The notes beneath the pieces were generated by a model, which saw only the letters and a list, made by a program, of their open reading frames with translations, made no database searches and was not told where the DNA came from. This document shows positions 1-6,749 of a stretch of 15,920 bases of DNA, piece after piece. Location: positions 1 to 15,920 of the forward strand of contig USPO01000011.1 in assembly GCA_900556575.1 (NCBI GenBank). The letters run 5' to 3'. Within the stretch, counting starts at the first letter, position 1. Every line of letters begins with the position of its first letter. The position numbers and the translations under genes were made by a program. Source of the stretch: an uncultured Eubacteriales bacterium (GTDB lineage: Bacteria > Bacillota > Clostridia > UBA1381).

Positions 1-105
1 GTTTGTCAAGTGTTTTTTTGAAAAAAATAAAAAAGTTTATGAGAATTGATTGGCGAATGATGTCATTTGATTTTTACATTAGGTTAAATAATATTTGTGT
101 TGATT

Positions 106-501
106 TCAGACATCTATTTCCGTACGCCAGAGTCCGTGTACGCTGCAATATGCATATACTGATATAAGACGTTCGTTTTCATGTATTTTAAATGAAACAA
201 TAGGGTCATCTCCGCTTTTTAGACTTATTCGACGTTCAAAGCCTCTGCCGACAAGTTCAATCCATTTTATGCTGTGATTTTTAGTCATTGGATGCAGTAT
301 TCTTCCTACGCATACAGTGAGCGTATCTCCATCACGTTTGACTACCGGTAAATGCTTTTCTTCAAGTTCTCCTTTTGAATTTGGCAAAAGCATTTCCATA
401 GGTTTTCCGCAGCAGGTCATTTCATCACAGCATTGCGGATTGAGTGCTTCTACGAGGGTACTGCATTCAGTACATTTAAAAAATTTTGGAGTTGTTTTCA
501 T
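106..501 (-). CDS. dfx: Desulfoferrodoxin (superoxide reductase, two-iron type)
   Basis: A 131-residue cytoplasmic protein that would reduce superoxide to peroxide without releasing oxygen, using electrons from rubredoxin; this is a typical oxygen defence of anaerobes. The N-terminal desulforedoxin-like domain shows the four iron-binding cysteines C10, C13, C30 and C31. The C-terminal SOR domain shows the active-site set E48-K49-H50, H70 (HPM), H76, and the YCSVHG motif with C119 and H122, so both iron centres should be present. Length matches the family (about 125-130). The start ATG is preceded by GGTGAT at a normal distance. It lies downstream of the small-protein operon on the same strand, with a weak hairpin between, so it may be transcribed alone or by readthrough. 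Family assignment is firm; physiological role is from family knowledge. Confidence 0.95.
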   Translation of the reverse strand: MKTTPKFFKCTECSTLVEALNPQCCDEMTCCGKPMEMLLPNSKGELEEKHLPVVKRDGDTLTVCVGRILHPMTKNHSIKWIELVGRGFERRISLKSGDDPIVSFKIHENERLISVYAYCSVHGLWRTEIDV

Positions 502-539
502 TTTCTATCACCAAAGTTAGTATGTACATTTTAGTATAA

Positions 540-557
540 AATATTCCTGTGAATATT
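540..557 (-). terminator. Short hairpin between small-protein operon and dfx
   Basis: A perfect 7-bp inverted repeat (AATATTC, 4-base loop, GAATATT) lies just after the stop of the small gene at 559-849. On the minus strand it is followed by TTTATAC. The stem is all A/T except one pair and the T-run is short, so at best it is a weak terminator that lets some transcription into dfx. Confidence 0.35.
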
Positions 558-558
558 A

Positions 559-849
559 TTATTTATCTCCGAGTCCGGAAAAAAATATAAAGCCGAGTGC
601 CGCAAGCAAAAGCTTATCCTCACAGTCATCAAGCAAAAGTATAAATATTACAACAAGAAGAATTACATCGTCATTTTTCAGTCCTCCGAAAAAATTATGC
701 AGTATGCCTCCGCTGCCGTCCTGTTCGGACGGCACATTTGAGCTTCGGGGGATTGGGCATGGCTCCGGAGAGGGAGGCGGCGGTGAATGATGCGGCGGCT
801 TATATGCCGCCGGCTGAGGCATATTATCATAATGATAAGATTTGTACAT
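559..849 (-). CDS. Small proline-rich protein with hydrophobic C-terminus, unknown function
   Basis: Not recognised as a named family. The 96-residue product has a hydrophilic N-terminal third rich in Pro, His and Tyr (a run of prolines around residues 23-30). A Gly/Asn-rich linker follows, and then a very hydrophobic C-terminal half from about residue 60, in which two Leu/Ile/Val-rich stretches are separated by an acidic DDCEDK turn. This could form a membrane hairpin or a strongly self-associating segment. There is no signal peptide. The start is supported by GGAGGT eight bases upstream. It is the last gene of a three-gene minus-strand operon, 14 bases after the preceding stop. Similar acidic/hydrophobic tails occur in small clostridial proteins of unknown role, as I recall; a spore or envelope role is only a guess. 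Confidence 0.75.
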   Translation of the reverse strand: MYKSYHYDNMPQPAAYKPPHHSPPPPSPEPCPIPRSSNVPSEQDGSGGILHNFFGGLKNDDVILLVVIFILLLDDCEDKLLLAALGFIFFSGLGDK

Positions 850-863
850 AAATGAAACCTCCG

Positions 864-1166
864 TTATAAGTTTTTCATAAGTCCTGAAAGCTTTCCGAGG
901 TTAAGCAGTCGTACTGCACCGTCTATTGAACGGCGTCTGCCTTCACTCATGTACGGTTTTAGAGATAACAGCAGATTGGCTCTTGGGTCTGAACGTGAGC
1001 TTCCCAGCTTATCCATGAGTGTTTTAATATCTGAATTAAGCTCTTCGGTACTTCCAAGACTGTTTTCGCTATTAGATGATGAAGTTAATGAATTCATAAC
1101 ACCTTTTATTTTATCCTCCGCATCATCTCCCAAAAGTCCCTTTAATGTTTCCATTGCATCTGCCAT
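864..1166 (-). CDS. Small conserved-looking helical protein, unknown function
   Basis: A 100-residue soluble protein with no signal peptide or membrane segment. The N-terminal half is a predicted helix followed by a Ser/Asn-rich linker (about residues 28-42). The C-terminal half carries the ordered segment LLLSLKPYMSEGRRRSIDGA (about residues 65-84), then LLNLGKLSGLMKNL. The LKPYMS..RR..ID.A pattern recurs in small clostridial proteins of unknown function, as I recall. The start is supported by GAGGTGA, which overlaps the stop region of the upstream gene (12-base spacing), so translation of the two is probably coupled. It is the middle gene of the operon. No function can be assigned from sequence. 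Confidence 0.8.
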   Translation of the reverse strand: MADAMETLKGLLGDDAEDKIKGVMNSLTSSSNSENSLGSTEELNSDIKTLMDKLGSSRSDPRANLLLSLKPYMSEGRRRSIDGAVRLLNLGKLSGLMKNL

Positions 1167-1177
1167 TTTTGTTCACC

Positions 1178-1408
1178 TCACAGCTTTCTTATAAGATTTA
1201 TTATTTCATCTGCACTCATACTTTGAATGCGGCGTTTTGCATCATTTGTGTTAAGATGTGAAAATTTATCAAGAAGTGCTGCCTTATCTGCTGAAGAAAG
1301 GCGGTTTTTAAGCTGCCTGCCTTTAGCTGAATTTAGAAAATTGTTAATTTCGCTTATTTGATTTGCGTTAAAGCTGCGCAGAAGGTCATTAAGCTTTCGA
1401 TTTGACAT
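1178..1408 (-). CDS. Small basic helical protein, unknown function
   Basis: First gene of the minus-strand operon. It encodes 76 residues, charged and helical throughout, with no cysteines and no membrane segment. It contains a central KGRQLKNRLSSADKAALLDKF segment and a C-terminal DAKRRIQSMSADEIINLIRKL. The repeated polar/hydrophobic spacing suggests a small helical bundle of three or four helices. A strong ribosome site (GGGAGGTAAT) precedes the ATG. A sigma-A-like promoter at 1431-1459 and an overlapping dyad lie directly upstream. The function is unknown; the shared operon with two other small proteins suggests they act together or are made at the same time. Confidence 0.8.
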   Translation of the reverse strand: MSNRKLNDLLRSFNANQISEINNFLNSAKGRQLKNRLSSADKAALLDKFSHLNTNDAKRRIQSMSADEIINLIRKL

Positions 1409-1430
1409 AGATATTACCTCCCTATATGAT

Positions 1431-1459
1431 TCTATATTTCAGAGGATATATCATGACAA
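1431..1459 (-). promoter_or_regulatory. Sigma-A-like promoter of the small-protein operon
   Basis: Reading the minus strand, TTGTCA (1454-1459) and TATAGA (1431-1436) are separated by exactly 17 bases. The start site would be near 1424, giving a very short leader with the ribosome site at its beginning. The -35 lies in the centre of the dyad at 1441-1467. Confidence 0.55.
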
Positions 1460-1467
1460 TATCCTCT
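1441..1467. promoter_or_regulatory. Perfect 9-bp dyad overlapping the small-operon promoter (operator candidate)
   Basis: AGAGGATAT (1441-1449) and ATATCCTCT (1459-1467) are exact inverted copies separated by nine bases. The left arm fills part of the promoter spacer, and the -35 hexamer sits between and at the edge of the arms. A dimeric DNA-binding protein here would block RNA polymerase. No T-run follows on either strand, so it is not a terminator. The regulator is unknown. Confidence 0.5.
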
Positions 1468-1725
1468 TCGGATGAATATGCTTTAAACTGTGCGGAACAA
1501 AACAATGTATTTATTGATTATCGGGAAGAAGAAATTTTCTTGCGGTATCCATATACAATATACTATGCAGAAAATAAAGAAAATGAACCAATTCATAAAA
1601 ATAATTCAAGATTGAACTTTATGTTTTGTAAGAAAAAACGGCGACATAGGGTCACATATATGAACAAATTGAAAATATTGCCCAAAAATAAAGGTTTTTT
1701 CAAAAAAAGAATTGCAAAAAGTTAG
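1453..1725 (+). CDS. Doubtful 90-codon ORF in the divergent spacer
   Basis: The 403-base spacer between the minus-strand operon and tig (1409-1811) holds one plus-strand ORF that I cannot dismiss. Its ATG at 1453 has AGAGG seven bases upstream. The product would be an acidic N-terminal half rich in Tyr and Glu and a very basic Lys/Arg-rich C-terminal half. It matches nothing I know. It starts inside the dyad at 1441-1467 and its end overlaps the tig -35 element. No plus-strand promoter is evident before it. It may be a chance ORF in AT-rich DNA. Apart from this ORF the spacer holds only the promoters and the dyad. Confidence 0.2.
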   Translation: MTISSSDEYALNCAEQNNVFIDYREEEIFLRYPYTIYYAENKENEPIHKNNSRLNFMFCKKKRRHRVTYMNKLKILPKNKGFFKKRIAKS

Positions 1726-1740
1726 ATTACATGATATAAT
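1712..1740 (+). promoter_or_regulatory. Sigma-A promoter of tig
   Basis: TTGCAA (1712-1717) and a perfect TATAAT (1735-1740) are spaced by 17 bases. The start site would be near 1747, giving a leader of about 65 bases that ends in a strong AAGGAGG ribosome site (1795-1801) ten bases before the tig ATG. Confidence 0.75.
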
Positions 1741-1811
1741 ATGTGATATGTTAGAATGAATAGATATGTGCTTATAAAATAGTGCAATCATAATAAGGAG
1801 GAAATGTCATA

Positions 1812-3095
1812 ATGGCAGTAAAGACAGAGTCAGTAGAAAAGAATCTTGTAAAGGTTACTTTTGAAGTTGCAGCAGATGTATTTGAGAAGGCTTGCAACGA
1901 TGCTTACAGAAAGAACGTAGGTAAGTTTAATATTAACGGATATAGAAAGGGTAAGGCTCCGAAGGCTATTATCGAAAAGCTCTATCCGGGTGTATTCTAT
2001 GATGAAGCTATTAACGCAGTATTACCGGCAGCTTATGAAGCAGCAGTTAAGGAAACAGACCTTGATATAGTTGCAAGACCGGAAATCGACGTTGAGGATA
2101 TTAAGAAGGGTGAGCCGATTGTATTTACAGCTCTCGTTACAACAAAGCCGGAAGTTAAACTCGGTGATTACAAGGGCGTAGAGGTAGATAAGATTGATGC
2201 GACTGTTACTGATGAAGATGTTGATAAGGACATCGAAGCAGAGCAGCAGAAGAACGCAAGAATGATCGATGTTGATGACCGTCCGGTACAAGCAGGAGAC
2301 ATAATTAAGCTTGACTTCAAGGGCAGTGTTGACGGTGTTCCGTTCGAAGGCGGCGAGGGTACAGACTATACTCTTGAAATCGGTTCAAACACATTTATTC
2401 CGGGTTTTGAGGATCAGTTAATCGGTGCTGAGATTGATAAGGATATTGATGTAAATGTAACATTCCCGGAGGAGTACCACGCAGAAAACTTAGCTGGTAA
2501 GCCGGCTGTATTTGCATGCAAGGTTAAGGAAATCCAAGTTAAGGAACTTCCGGAGCTTGATGATGATTTTGCAAGCGAAGTAAGTGAGTTTGATACATTG
2601 GACGAGTACAAGGCAGACGTTAGAAAGAAGCTTGAAAAGGCTGCTGCTGACAAGGCTCAGGTTGAAACAGAGAACGCTGTTATTGATAAGGTTGTAGAAA
2701 ATGCTGAGGTTGACGTTCCGGCTGCTATGATAGAGGAGCAGGTAAACAACCAGATTAATGAGTTTGCTCAGAGATTACAGTATCAGGGCATGAACCTTGA
2801 CACATATCTTAAGTACACAGGTTCAACTCGTGAAATTATGGCTGAACAGTTCAGACCGCAGGCTGCAAAGACTGTAAAGAACTCACTTGTTATTGAAGCA
2901 GTTATGAAGGCAGAGGGTATTGAAGCTACTGATGAAGATGTAGAGTTCGAGTTAGTAGATATGGCTAAGCGTTACGGTATGGAGCTTGATAAGCTCAAAG
3001 AGCTTTTAGGTGATGCAGAGAAGGAAAACATTAAGTCAAACCTTGCTATGCAGAAGACTGTAACAATGTTAGCAAACAACGCAGTTGTTAAATAA
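1812..3095 (+). CDS. tig: Trigger factor, ribosome-associated chaperone and prolyl isomerase
   Basis: A 427-residue chaperone that docks at the ribosome exit tunnel, shields nascent chains and isomerises prolyl bonds. The N-terminal ribosome-binding domain carries the signature GYRKGKAP (residues 43-50; GFRxGxxP in the family). An FKBP-type isomerase domain spans about residues 150-245, with GDIIKLDFKG, the FEGGEG loop and IPGFEDQLIG. The rest is the helical C-terminal substrate cradle, ending in a helix-rich segment. Length is normal for the family. The start follows AAGGAGG. It opens the tig-clpP-clpX order found in many Clostridia, with its own consensus promoter. Lys is written mostly AAG and the gene is less AT-rich than its neighbours, as expected for a highly expressed gene. 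No defects were seen. Confidence 0.98.
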   Translation: MAVKTESVEKNLVKVTFEVAADVFEKACNDAYRKNVGKFNINGYRKGKAPKAIIEKLYPGVFYDEAINAVLPAAYEAAVKETDLDIVARPEIDVEDIKKGEPIVFTALVTTKPEVKLGDYKGVEVDKIDATVTDEDVDKDIEAEQQKNARMIDVDDRPVQAGDIIKLDFKGSVDGVPFEGGEGTDYTLEIGSNTFIPGFEDQLIGAEIDKDIDVNVTFPEEYHAENLAGKPAVFACKVKEIQVKELPELDDDFASEVSEFDTLDEYKADVRKKLEKAAADKAQVETENAVIDKVVENAEVDVPAAMIEEQVNNQINEFAQRLQYQGMNLDTYLKYTGSTREIMAEQFRPQAAKTVKNSLVIEAVMKAEGIEATDEDVEFELVDMAKRYGMELDKLKELLGDAEKENIKSNLAMQKTVTMLANNAVVK

Positions 3096-3121
3096 TTAGA
3101 ATTTAAAGTTTTATAAATGGT

Positions 3122-3174
3122 GGACAGCGGAACGGAGGAGAGTACGGGAGGTATTTTCTTTTGTTTCGCTGTTC
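3122..3174 (+). promoter_or_regulatory. Imperfect 12-bp stem in the tig-clpP spacer
   Basis: GGACAGCGGAAC (3122-3133) pairs with GTTTCGCTGTTC (3163-3174), 12 pairs including two G-U. The 29-base loop is purine-rich and contains GGAGG and GGGAGGT, which resemble ribosome sites although no ORF of note follows them. No U-run follows, so it is not a standard terminator. It may be a processing or stability element between tig and clpP. Confidence 0.4.
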
Positions 3175-3187
3175 ATACTTAATATGG

Positions 3188-3206
3188 ATATATGCAATGC
3201 ATATAT
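3188..3206. promoter_or_regulatory. Odd palindrome upstream of clpP
   Basis: ATATATGCA, one central A, then TGCATATAT: nine-base arms, perfectly matched, 11 bases before the clpP ribosome site GGAGGT (3218-3223). With one base between the arms it fits a protein-binding site better than an RNA hairpin. It does not resemble the tandem heptads bound by CtsR. Confidence 0.35.
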
Positions 3207-3229
3207 ATAAATGATTTGGAGGTAAAGGC

Positions 3230-3817
3230 ATGGCATTAGTACCAATGGTTGTGGAGCAGAGCAATAGAGGCGAGCGCTCCTATGATATTTACTCAAGATT
3301 ATTAGAGGATAGAATTATTTTCCTTGCAGACCAGGTTACAGATCAGACAGCAAGCCTTGTAGTAGCTCAGATGCTCTACCTTGAGGCAAAAGATCCGGAT
3401 AAGGATATTCAGCTTTACATTAATTCACCGGGTGGTTCAATTTCAGCCGGAATGGCAATTTATGATACAATGCAGTATATTAAGTGTGATGTATCAACAA
3501 TTTGTATAGGTATGGCAGCATCAATGGGGTCATTCCTCTTAATGGCAGGTGCAAAGGGTAAGAGATATTCACTTCCTAATAGTGAAATTATGATTCATCA
3601 GCCGCTTATTTCAGGTGGTTTGGGCGGTCAGGCAACAGAAATTAAAATTCATGCGGATCACATAATCAGAATTCGTGAGAGGATGAATAGAATTTACGCT
3701 GAACGCACAGGAAAGACTTATGAGCAGGTTTGTGAGGATACAGAACGTGATAATTATCTCACAGCACAGGAAGCATTGGAATACGGACTTATAGATGAAG
3801 TTATCGAGCGTAAGTAA
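3230..3817 (+). CDS. clpP: ATP-dependent Clp protease proteolytic subunit
   Basis: A 195-residue serine peptidase that forms the double-heptamer barrel and degrades proteins fed by ClpX or ClpC. The triad is S98 (GMAASMG), H123 (MIHQP) and D174 (DTERDNY); the oxyanion GG and INSPGGS segments are present. Length is normal, and the product begins almost directly at the mature region (MALVPMVVEQ), so any propeptide is very short. Between H123 and the QATEIKIH helix the loop reads HQPLISGGLGGQA, two residues longer than in the E. coli or B. subtilis enzymes as I recall them. The start follows GGAGGT. The gene sits 134 bases after tig and 112 before clpX, as expected for a co-regulated set. No CtsR or CIRCE box was seen. 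Confidence 0.98.
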   Translation: MALVPMVVEQSNRGERSYDIYSRLLEDRIIFLADQVTDQTASLVVAQMLYLEAKDPDKDIQLYINSPGGSISAGMAIYDTMQYIKCDVSTICIGMAASMGSFLLMAGAKGKRYSLPNSEIMIHQPLISGGLGGQATEIKIHADHIIRIRERMNRIYAERTGKTYEQVCEDTERDNYLTAQEALEYGLIDEVIERK

Positions 3818-3867
3818 ATTTTATTCTGTAGGTTTTAAACTCGTATTTGCTTTAAATTAAGCTTTAG

Positions 3868-3902
3868 ATATCTAGTGCCGGTATTATGCCGGCATTGGAT
3901 AT
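3868..3902 (+). promoter_or_regulatory. 14-bp hairpin between clpP and clpX
   Basis: ATATCTAGTGCCGG (3868-3881) pairs with CCGGCATTGGATAT (3889-3902) around a 7-base loop; there are 14 pairs, two of them G-U. The following sequence is AATATATTTCT, not a clean U-run, so termination would be partial at most. A TATAAT at 3900-3905 lacks a matching -35. It is a likely attenuator, processing site or mRNA-stabilising element that sets the clpP:clpX ratio. Confidence 0.5.
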
Positions 3903-3929
3903 AATATATTTCTAATATAGGATTACAGT

Positions 3930-5171
3930 ATGGAAAATAAAATAAAAACAAGATGTTCGTTTTGCGGTAAATTTGAAGATCAAGTAAATAAAATGCTTTC
4001 GGGTCATGGTGTATATATCTGTAATGAATGTGTTCAGATATGCAATGATATATTAGCCGGTGATTTTAATGAAAATGACCAGAGCAGCTATGTTGAGGAG
4101 CACGAGCTTCCTACACCGCATGAAATAAAGAATTATCTTGACCAGTATGTTATCGGTCAGGAGGAGGCAAAGAAAATACTTTCTGTTGCCGTATATAATC
4201 ATTACAAAAGAATAAATCACCCATTTAAGGAGGGTGACGTAGAGCTTCAGAAGAGTAATATACTTATAGTTGGTCCTACAGGCAGTGGTAAAACTTTTCT
4301 TGTTCAAAATTTGGCAAGAATGCTTGAGGTACCTTTTGCAATTGCTGATGCAACATCACTTACAGAGGCAGGTTATGTCGGAGAGGATGTTGAGACAATT
4401 CTTCTAAAGTTAATTCAAGCAGCAGATTATAATATCGAGGCAGCACAGCGCGGTATTGTTTATATAGATGAGATTGACAAGATTGCACGAAAAACAGAAA
4501 ATGTTTCGATTACAAGAGATGTAAGCGGTGAGGGTGTGCAGCAGGCACTGCTTAAGGTTCTTGAAGGAACAGTTGCTACAATTCCGCCTAAGGGGGGAAG
4601 AAAGCATCCAAATCAGGAAAATTGCTTTGAAATTGATACAACTAATATTCTCTTTATTTGCGGCGGTGCTTTCGAAGGAATTGAAAGAATAATAAGCGAA
4701 AGAATAGGAAAGCAGACTCTTGGATTTGGTGCAAAAATCGAGAGCAAGAAAAATAACAACATAAATGATTTGCTGGCAAAGCTTTTACCGAGTGACTTGC
4801 ATAAATTTGGTCTTATACCGGAATTTATAGGCAGACTTCCGGTATTTGCAAGACTTGATTTGCTTGATAGAAATACTCTTATAACTATTCTTACACGACC
4901 GAAAAATGCTCTTATAAAGCAATATAAGGCATTAATGGCAATGGATGATGTTGAACTTGTATTTGAAAAAGATGCAGTTGAAGCAATTGCGGATAAGGCA
5001 ATCGAAAGAAATACCGGGGCAAGAGGTTTGAGAGCAATAATAGAGGAAACAGTTTCGGATATTATGTTTGATACACCATCAGACAGAACCATTACAAAGG
5101 TTACTGTTACAAAGGAGTGTGTCACAAAGGGTAAACCGCCTGTAATAGAGCATGCGGAAGCTGCAGTATAA
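3930..5171 (+). CDS. clpX: ATP-dependent unfoldase ClpX
   Basis: A 413-residue AAA+ unfoldase that recognises tagged substrates and threads them into ClpP. The N-terminal zinc-binding domain shows C9, C12, C31 and C34. Walker A GPTGSGKT is at 115-122, the pore loop GYVG at 148-151, Walker B IVYIDEID at 176-183, the RKH loop at 224-226, and sensor-2 GARGLR at 363-368. The ClpP-docking tripeptide is LGF (264-266) in place of the usual IGF. Length is normal for the family. The ribosome site is weak (AGGA about eight bases before ATG), in contrast with tig and clpP, and the preceding hairpin may also reduce expression. It lies in the tig-clpP-clpX order; a lon gene, frequent next in this cluster, is absent and lysA follows instead. 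Confidence 0.98.
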   Translation: MENKIKTRCSFCGKFEDQVNKMLSGHGVYICNECVQICNDILAGDFNENDQSSYVEEHELPTPHEIKNYLDQYVIGQEEAKKILSVAVYNHYKRINHPFKEGDVELQKSNILIVGPTGSGKTFLVQNLARMLEVPFAIADATSLTEAGYVGEDVETILLKLIQAADYNIEAAQRGIVYIDEIDKIARKTENVSITRDVSGEGVQQALLKVLEGTVATIPPKGGRKHPNQENCFEIDTTNILFICGGAFEGIERIISERIGKQTLGFGAKIESKKNNNINDLLAKLLPSDLHKFGLIPEFIGRLPVFARLDLLDRNTLITILTRPKNALIKQYKALMAMDDVELVFEKDAVEAIADKAIERNTGARGLRAIIEETVSDIMFDTPSDRTITKVTVTKECVTKGKPPVIEHAEAAV

Positions 5172-5198
5172 AAGCGGTTTTATGAAATGATTGATTTA

Positions 5199-5216
5199 AA
5201 ACAGCTTTGGCTGTTT
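5199..5216 (+). terminator. Hairpin after clpX
   Basis: AAACAGC, loop TTTG, GCTGTTT: a perfect 7-bp stem 28 bases after the clpX stop, followed by ATATATATTT rather than a U-run. It is probably a weak terminator with readthrough into lysA. An AT-only palindrome (5219-5234) follows, and no convincing lysA promoter is visible. Confidence 0.5.
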
Positions 5217-5251
5217 ATATATATTTAAATATATGATGGAAGGTGATTTAT

Positions 5252-6553
5252 ATGTTCGTATCAGAGGATTTATCGGTAAATGAGAAAAACCATCTTGTTA
5301 TCGGCAAAAATGATACAGTAGAATTAGCAAAGGAGTTTGGCACTCCGTTATATGTTCTTGATGAGGATTTATTCAGAAAGAATTGCCGTGTATATAAAAA
5401 TGCAATGGACAAGTATTATAACGGAAATGGTCTTGTATTATATGCAAATAAAGCATTTTGTTCAATGTATACCTGCAAGATAGTTGCAGAAGAAGGACTC
5501 GGAGCAGATGTTGTTTCAGGCGGAGAATTGTATACTGCTATAAAGGCAGGATTCCCGATGGACAAGATTTATTTCCATGGAAATAATAAGACTGTTGAAG
5601 AACTTGAACTTGCTGTAACAAATGGTGTAGGTCATATAATCTGCGATAACATTTATGAGCTTGAAAAATTAAATGAAATTGCAAAGAAGCACGGTGTTGT
5701 TCAGGATATTATGTTCAGAATTAAGCCGGGTATAGATGCACATACTCATAGTTTCATTCAGACAGGACAGATTGATTCAAAGTTTGGTGTTGCTCTTGAA
5801 AATGGTGAAGCATTTGAAATTTATGAAAAAGCACATGAAATGTCGAATGTAAATCCGGACGGTATTCACTGCCATATCGGTTCACAGATATTCGATATTG
5901 ACCCGTTTGTAAAGGCAGCAGAGGTAATGATGAATTTTGCCGGTGATTTAAAGGATAAGCTTGGTCTTGAAATAAAGAAGCTTAATCTTGGCGGCGGATA
6001 CGGAATTATGTATACAGAAAATGATGATCCGGTACCTTATGACGAATATATAAAGCACGTTTCAGAACAGGTCAAGGCAACTGCCAAGGCAAGAGGTCTT
6101 AATATTCCGTTTATCTTAATGGAACCGGGACGTTCAATTGTCGCTCCTGCTGGTATTACATTATATACTGTCGGTGGTATCAAGGATATTAAGAACGTAA
6201 GAAAGTATATATCGGTTGACGGCGGAATGGGTGATAACCCGAGATATATTCTTTATGAGTCAGAGTATGCGGCATTATTGGCAAACAAGGCAAATGCACC
6301 TAAGACAGAGAAGGTAACAATTGCCGGTAAGTGCTGTGAATCAGGTGACTTATTGGCAAAGGATATAGATATGCCGAAAGCAGAGGTAGGCGATATTCTT
6401 GCTGTACTTGCAACAGGAGCATATAACTATTCAATGGCATCTAATTATAACAGAATTCCGCGTCCGGCAGTAGTAGCTGTTTCAGACGGAAAGGCGAAGG
6501 TTATTGTAAAGCGTGAGAGTTTTGAAGACATTATTGCCAATGATGTAATCTAA
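5252..6553 (+). CDS. lysA: Diaminopimelate decarboxylase
   Basis: This PLP enzyme decarboxylates meso-diaminopimelate to L-lysine, the last step of lysine synthesis, in the cytoplasm. From the ATG at 5252 it is 433 residues, a normal length. The fold-type III features are present: the PLP lysine K67 in YANKA, H208 in CHIGSQ, the glycine-rich phosphate loop GGGYG (247-251), EPGRS (291-295), the dimer-interface active-site CCESGD (361-366), and the C-terminal GAYNYSMASNYN with Y391. A GTG three codons upstream (5243) is also open, but GGAAGG (5238-5243) sits eight bases before the ATG and overlaps that GTG, so I chose the ATG. The gene ends 27 bases before a strong terminator. The product of this enzyme competes with peptidoglycan for diaminopimelate. 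Confidence 0.97.
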   Translation: MFVSEDLSVNEKNHLVIGKNDTVELAKEFGTPLYVLDEDLFRKNCRVYKNAMDKYYNGNGLVLYANKAFCSMYTCKIVAEEGLGADVVSGGELYTAIKAGFPMDKIYFHGNNKTVEELELAVTNGVGHIICDNIYELEKLNEIAKKHGVVQDIMFRIKPGIDAHTHSFIQTGQIDSKFGVALENGEAFEIYEKAHEMSNVNPDGIHCHIGSQIFDIDPFVKAAEVMMNFAGDLKDKLGLEIKKLNLGGGYGIMYTENDDPVPYDEYIKHVSEQVKATAKARGLNIPFILMEPGRSIVAPAGITLYTVGGIKDIKNVRKYISVDGGMGDNPRYILYESEYAALLANKANAPKTEKVTIAGKCCESGDLLAKDIDMPKAEVGDILAVLATGAYNYSMASNYNRIPRPAVVAVSDGKAKVIVKRESFEDIIANDVI

Positions 6554-6580
6554 AGTAACATACTTGTATAAGTTTTAGCA

Positions 6581-6617
6581 ATGAGTATAGATATAGTAAT
6601 ATATCTATACTCATTTT
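6581..6617 (+). terminator. Strong intrinsic terminator of lysA
   Basis: A perfect 15-bp stem (ATGAGTATAGATATA and its complement) with a GTAA loop, followed by TTTT. It lies 27 bases after the lysA stop. It isolates the downstream amt promoter from lysA transcription, so the second terminator at 6711-6749 cannot be explained as serving lysA. Confidence 0.85.
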
Positions 6618-6657
6618 GTATAAATTGCAACAATATTATAAAATTGTAAATAAAGTA

Positions 6658-6686
6658 TTGACAAATAGACTTAAATGGGGTATAAT
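6658..6686 (+). promoter_or_regulatory. Consensus sigma-A promoter of the amt leader
   Basis: Perfect TTGACA (6658-6663) and perfect TATAAT (6681-6686) are spaced by 17 bases. The start site would be near 6692-6693. A promoter this strong usually needs a control layer for a nitrogen gene, and the terminator that follows supplies one. Confidence 0.85.
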
Positions 6687-6695
6687 TAGTCTAAA

Positions 6696-6717
6696 GTTAA
6701 TGAGAACAATGGCGTTC
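6696..6717 (+). promoter_or_regulatory. Overlapping hexaloop hairpins in the amt leader (antiterminator candidate)
   Basis: Two small alternative hairpins can form: GTT-AATGAG-AAC (6696-6707) and GAAC-AATGGC-GTTC (6704-6717). Both have six-base loops beginning AATG, that is A at loop position 1 and G at position 4, the pattern bound by ANTAR-domain antitermination proteins. The second uses bases of the 5' arm of the terminator at 6711-6749, so the two are mutually exclusive. Unlike the classical two-hairpin target, the two hexaloops overlap and have only 3- and 4-bp stems, so the ANTAR reading is an inference. Confidence 0.35.
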
Positions 6718-6749
6718 GAGAAATGTTTATATTTCCGAACGCCTTTTTT
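6711..6749 (+). terminator. Intrinsic terminator inside the amt leader (attenuator)
   Basis: GGCGTTCG (6711-6718) pairs with CGAACGCC (6736-6743). After a single bulged A, GAAAT pairs with ATTTC around a 6-base loop. Six T residues follow directly (6744-6749). It lies about 25 bases after the -10 element and 39 bases before the amt start, so a transcript of roughly 57 bases would end here unless the terminator is opened. Confidence 0.85.

Noticed and set aside
4..9. TTGACA on the minus strand at the left edge
   Set aside because: It is a perfect -35 hexamer, but the matching -10 would lie outside the window, so it cannot be judged.
3117..3182. 21-codon ORF in the tig-clpP spacer
   Set aside because: No ribosome site before its ATG, and the sequence is better explained by the 12-bp stem.
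4613..5125. 170-codon minus-strand ORF inside clpX
   Set aside because: It is a shadow of the clpX frame with no ribosome site; clpX motifs are intact throughout.
5219..5234. AT-only palindrome ATATATTTAAATATAT before lysA
   Set aside because: Palindromes of A and T alone are expected by chance in such AT-rich spacers, and no -35 accompanies it.
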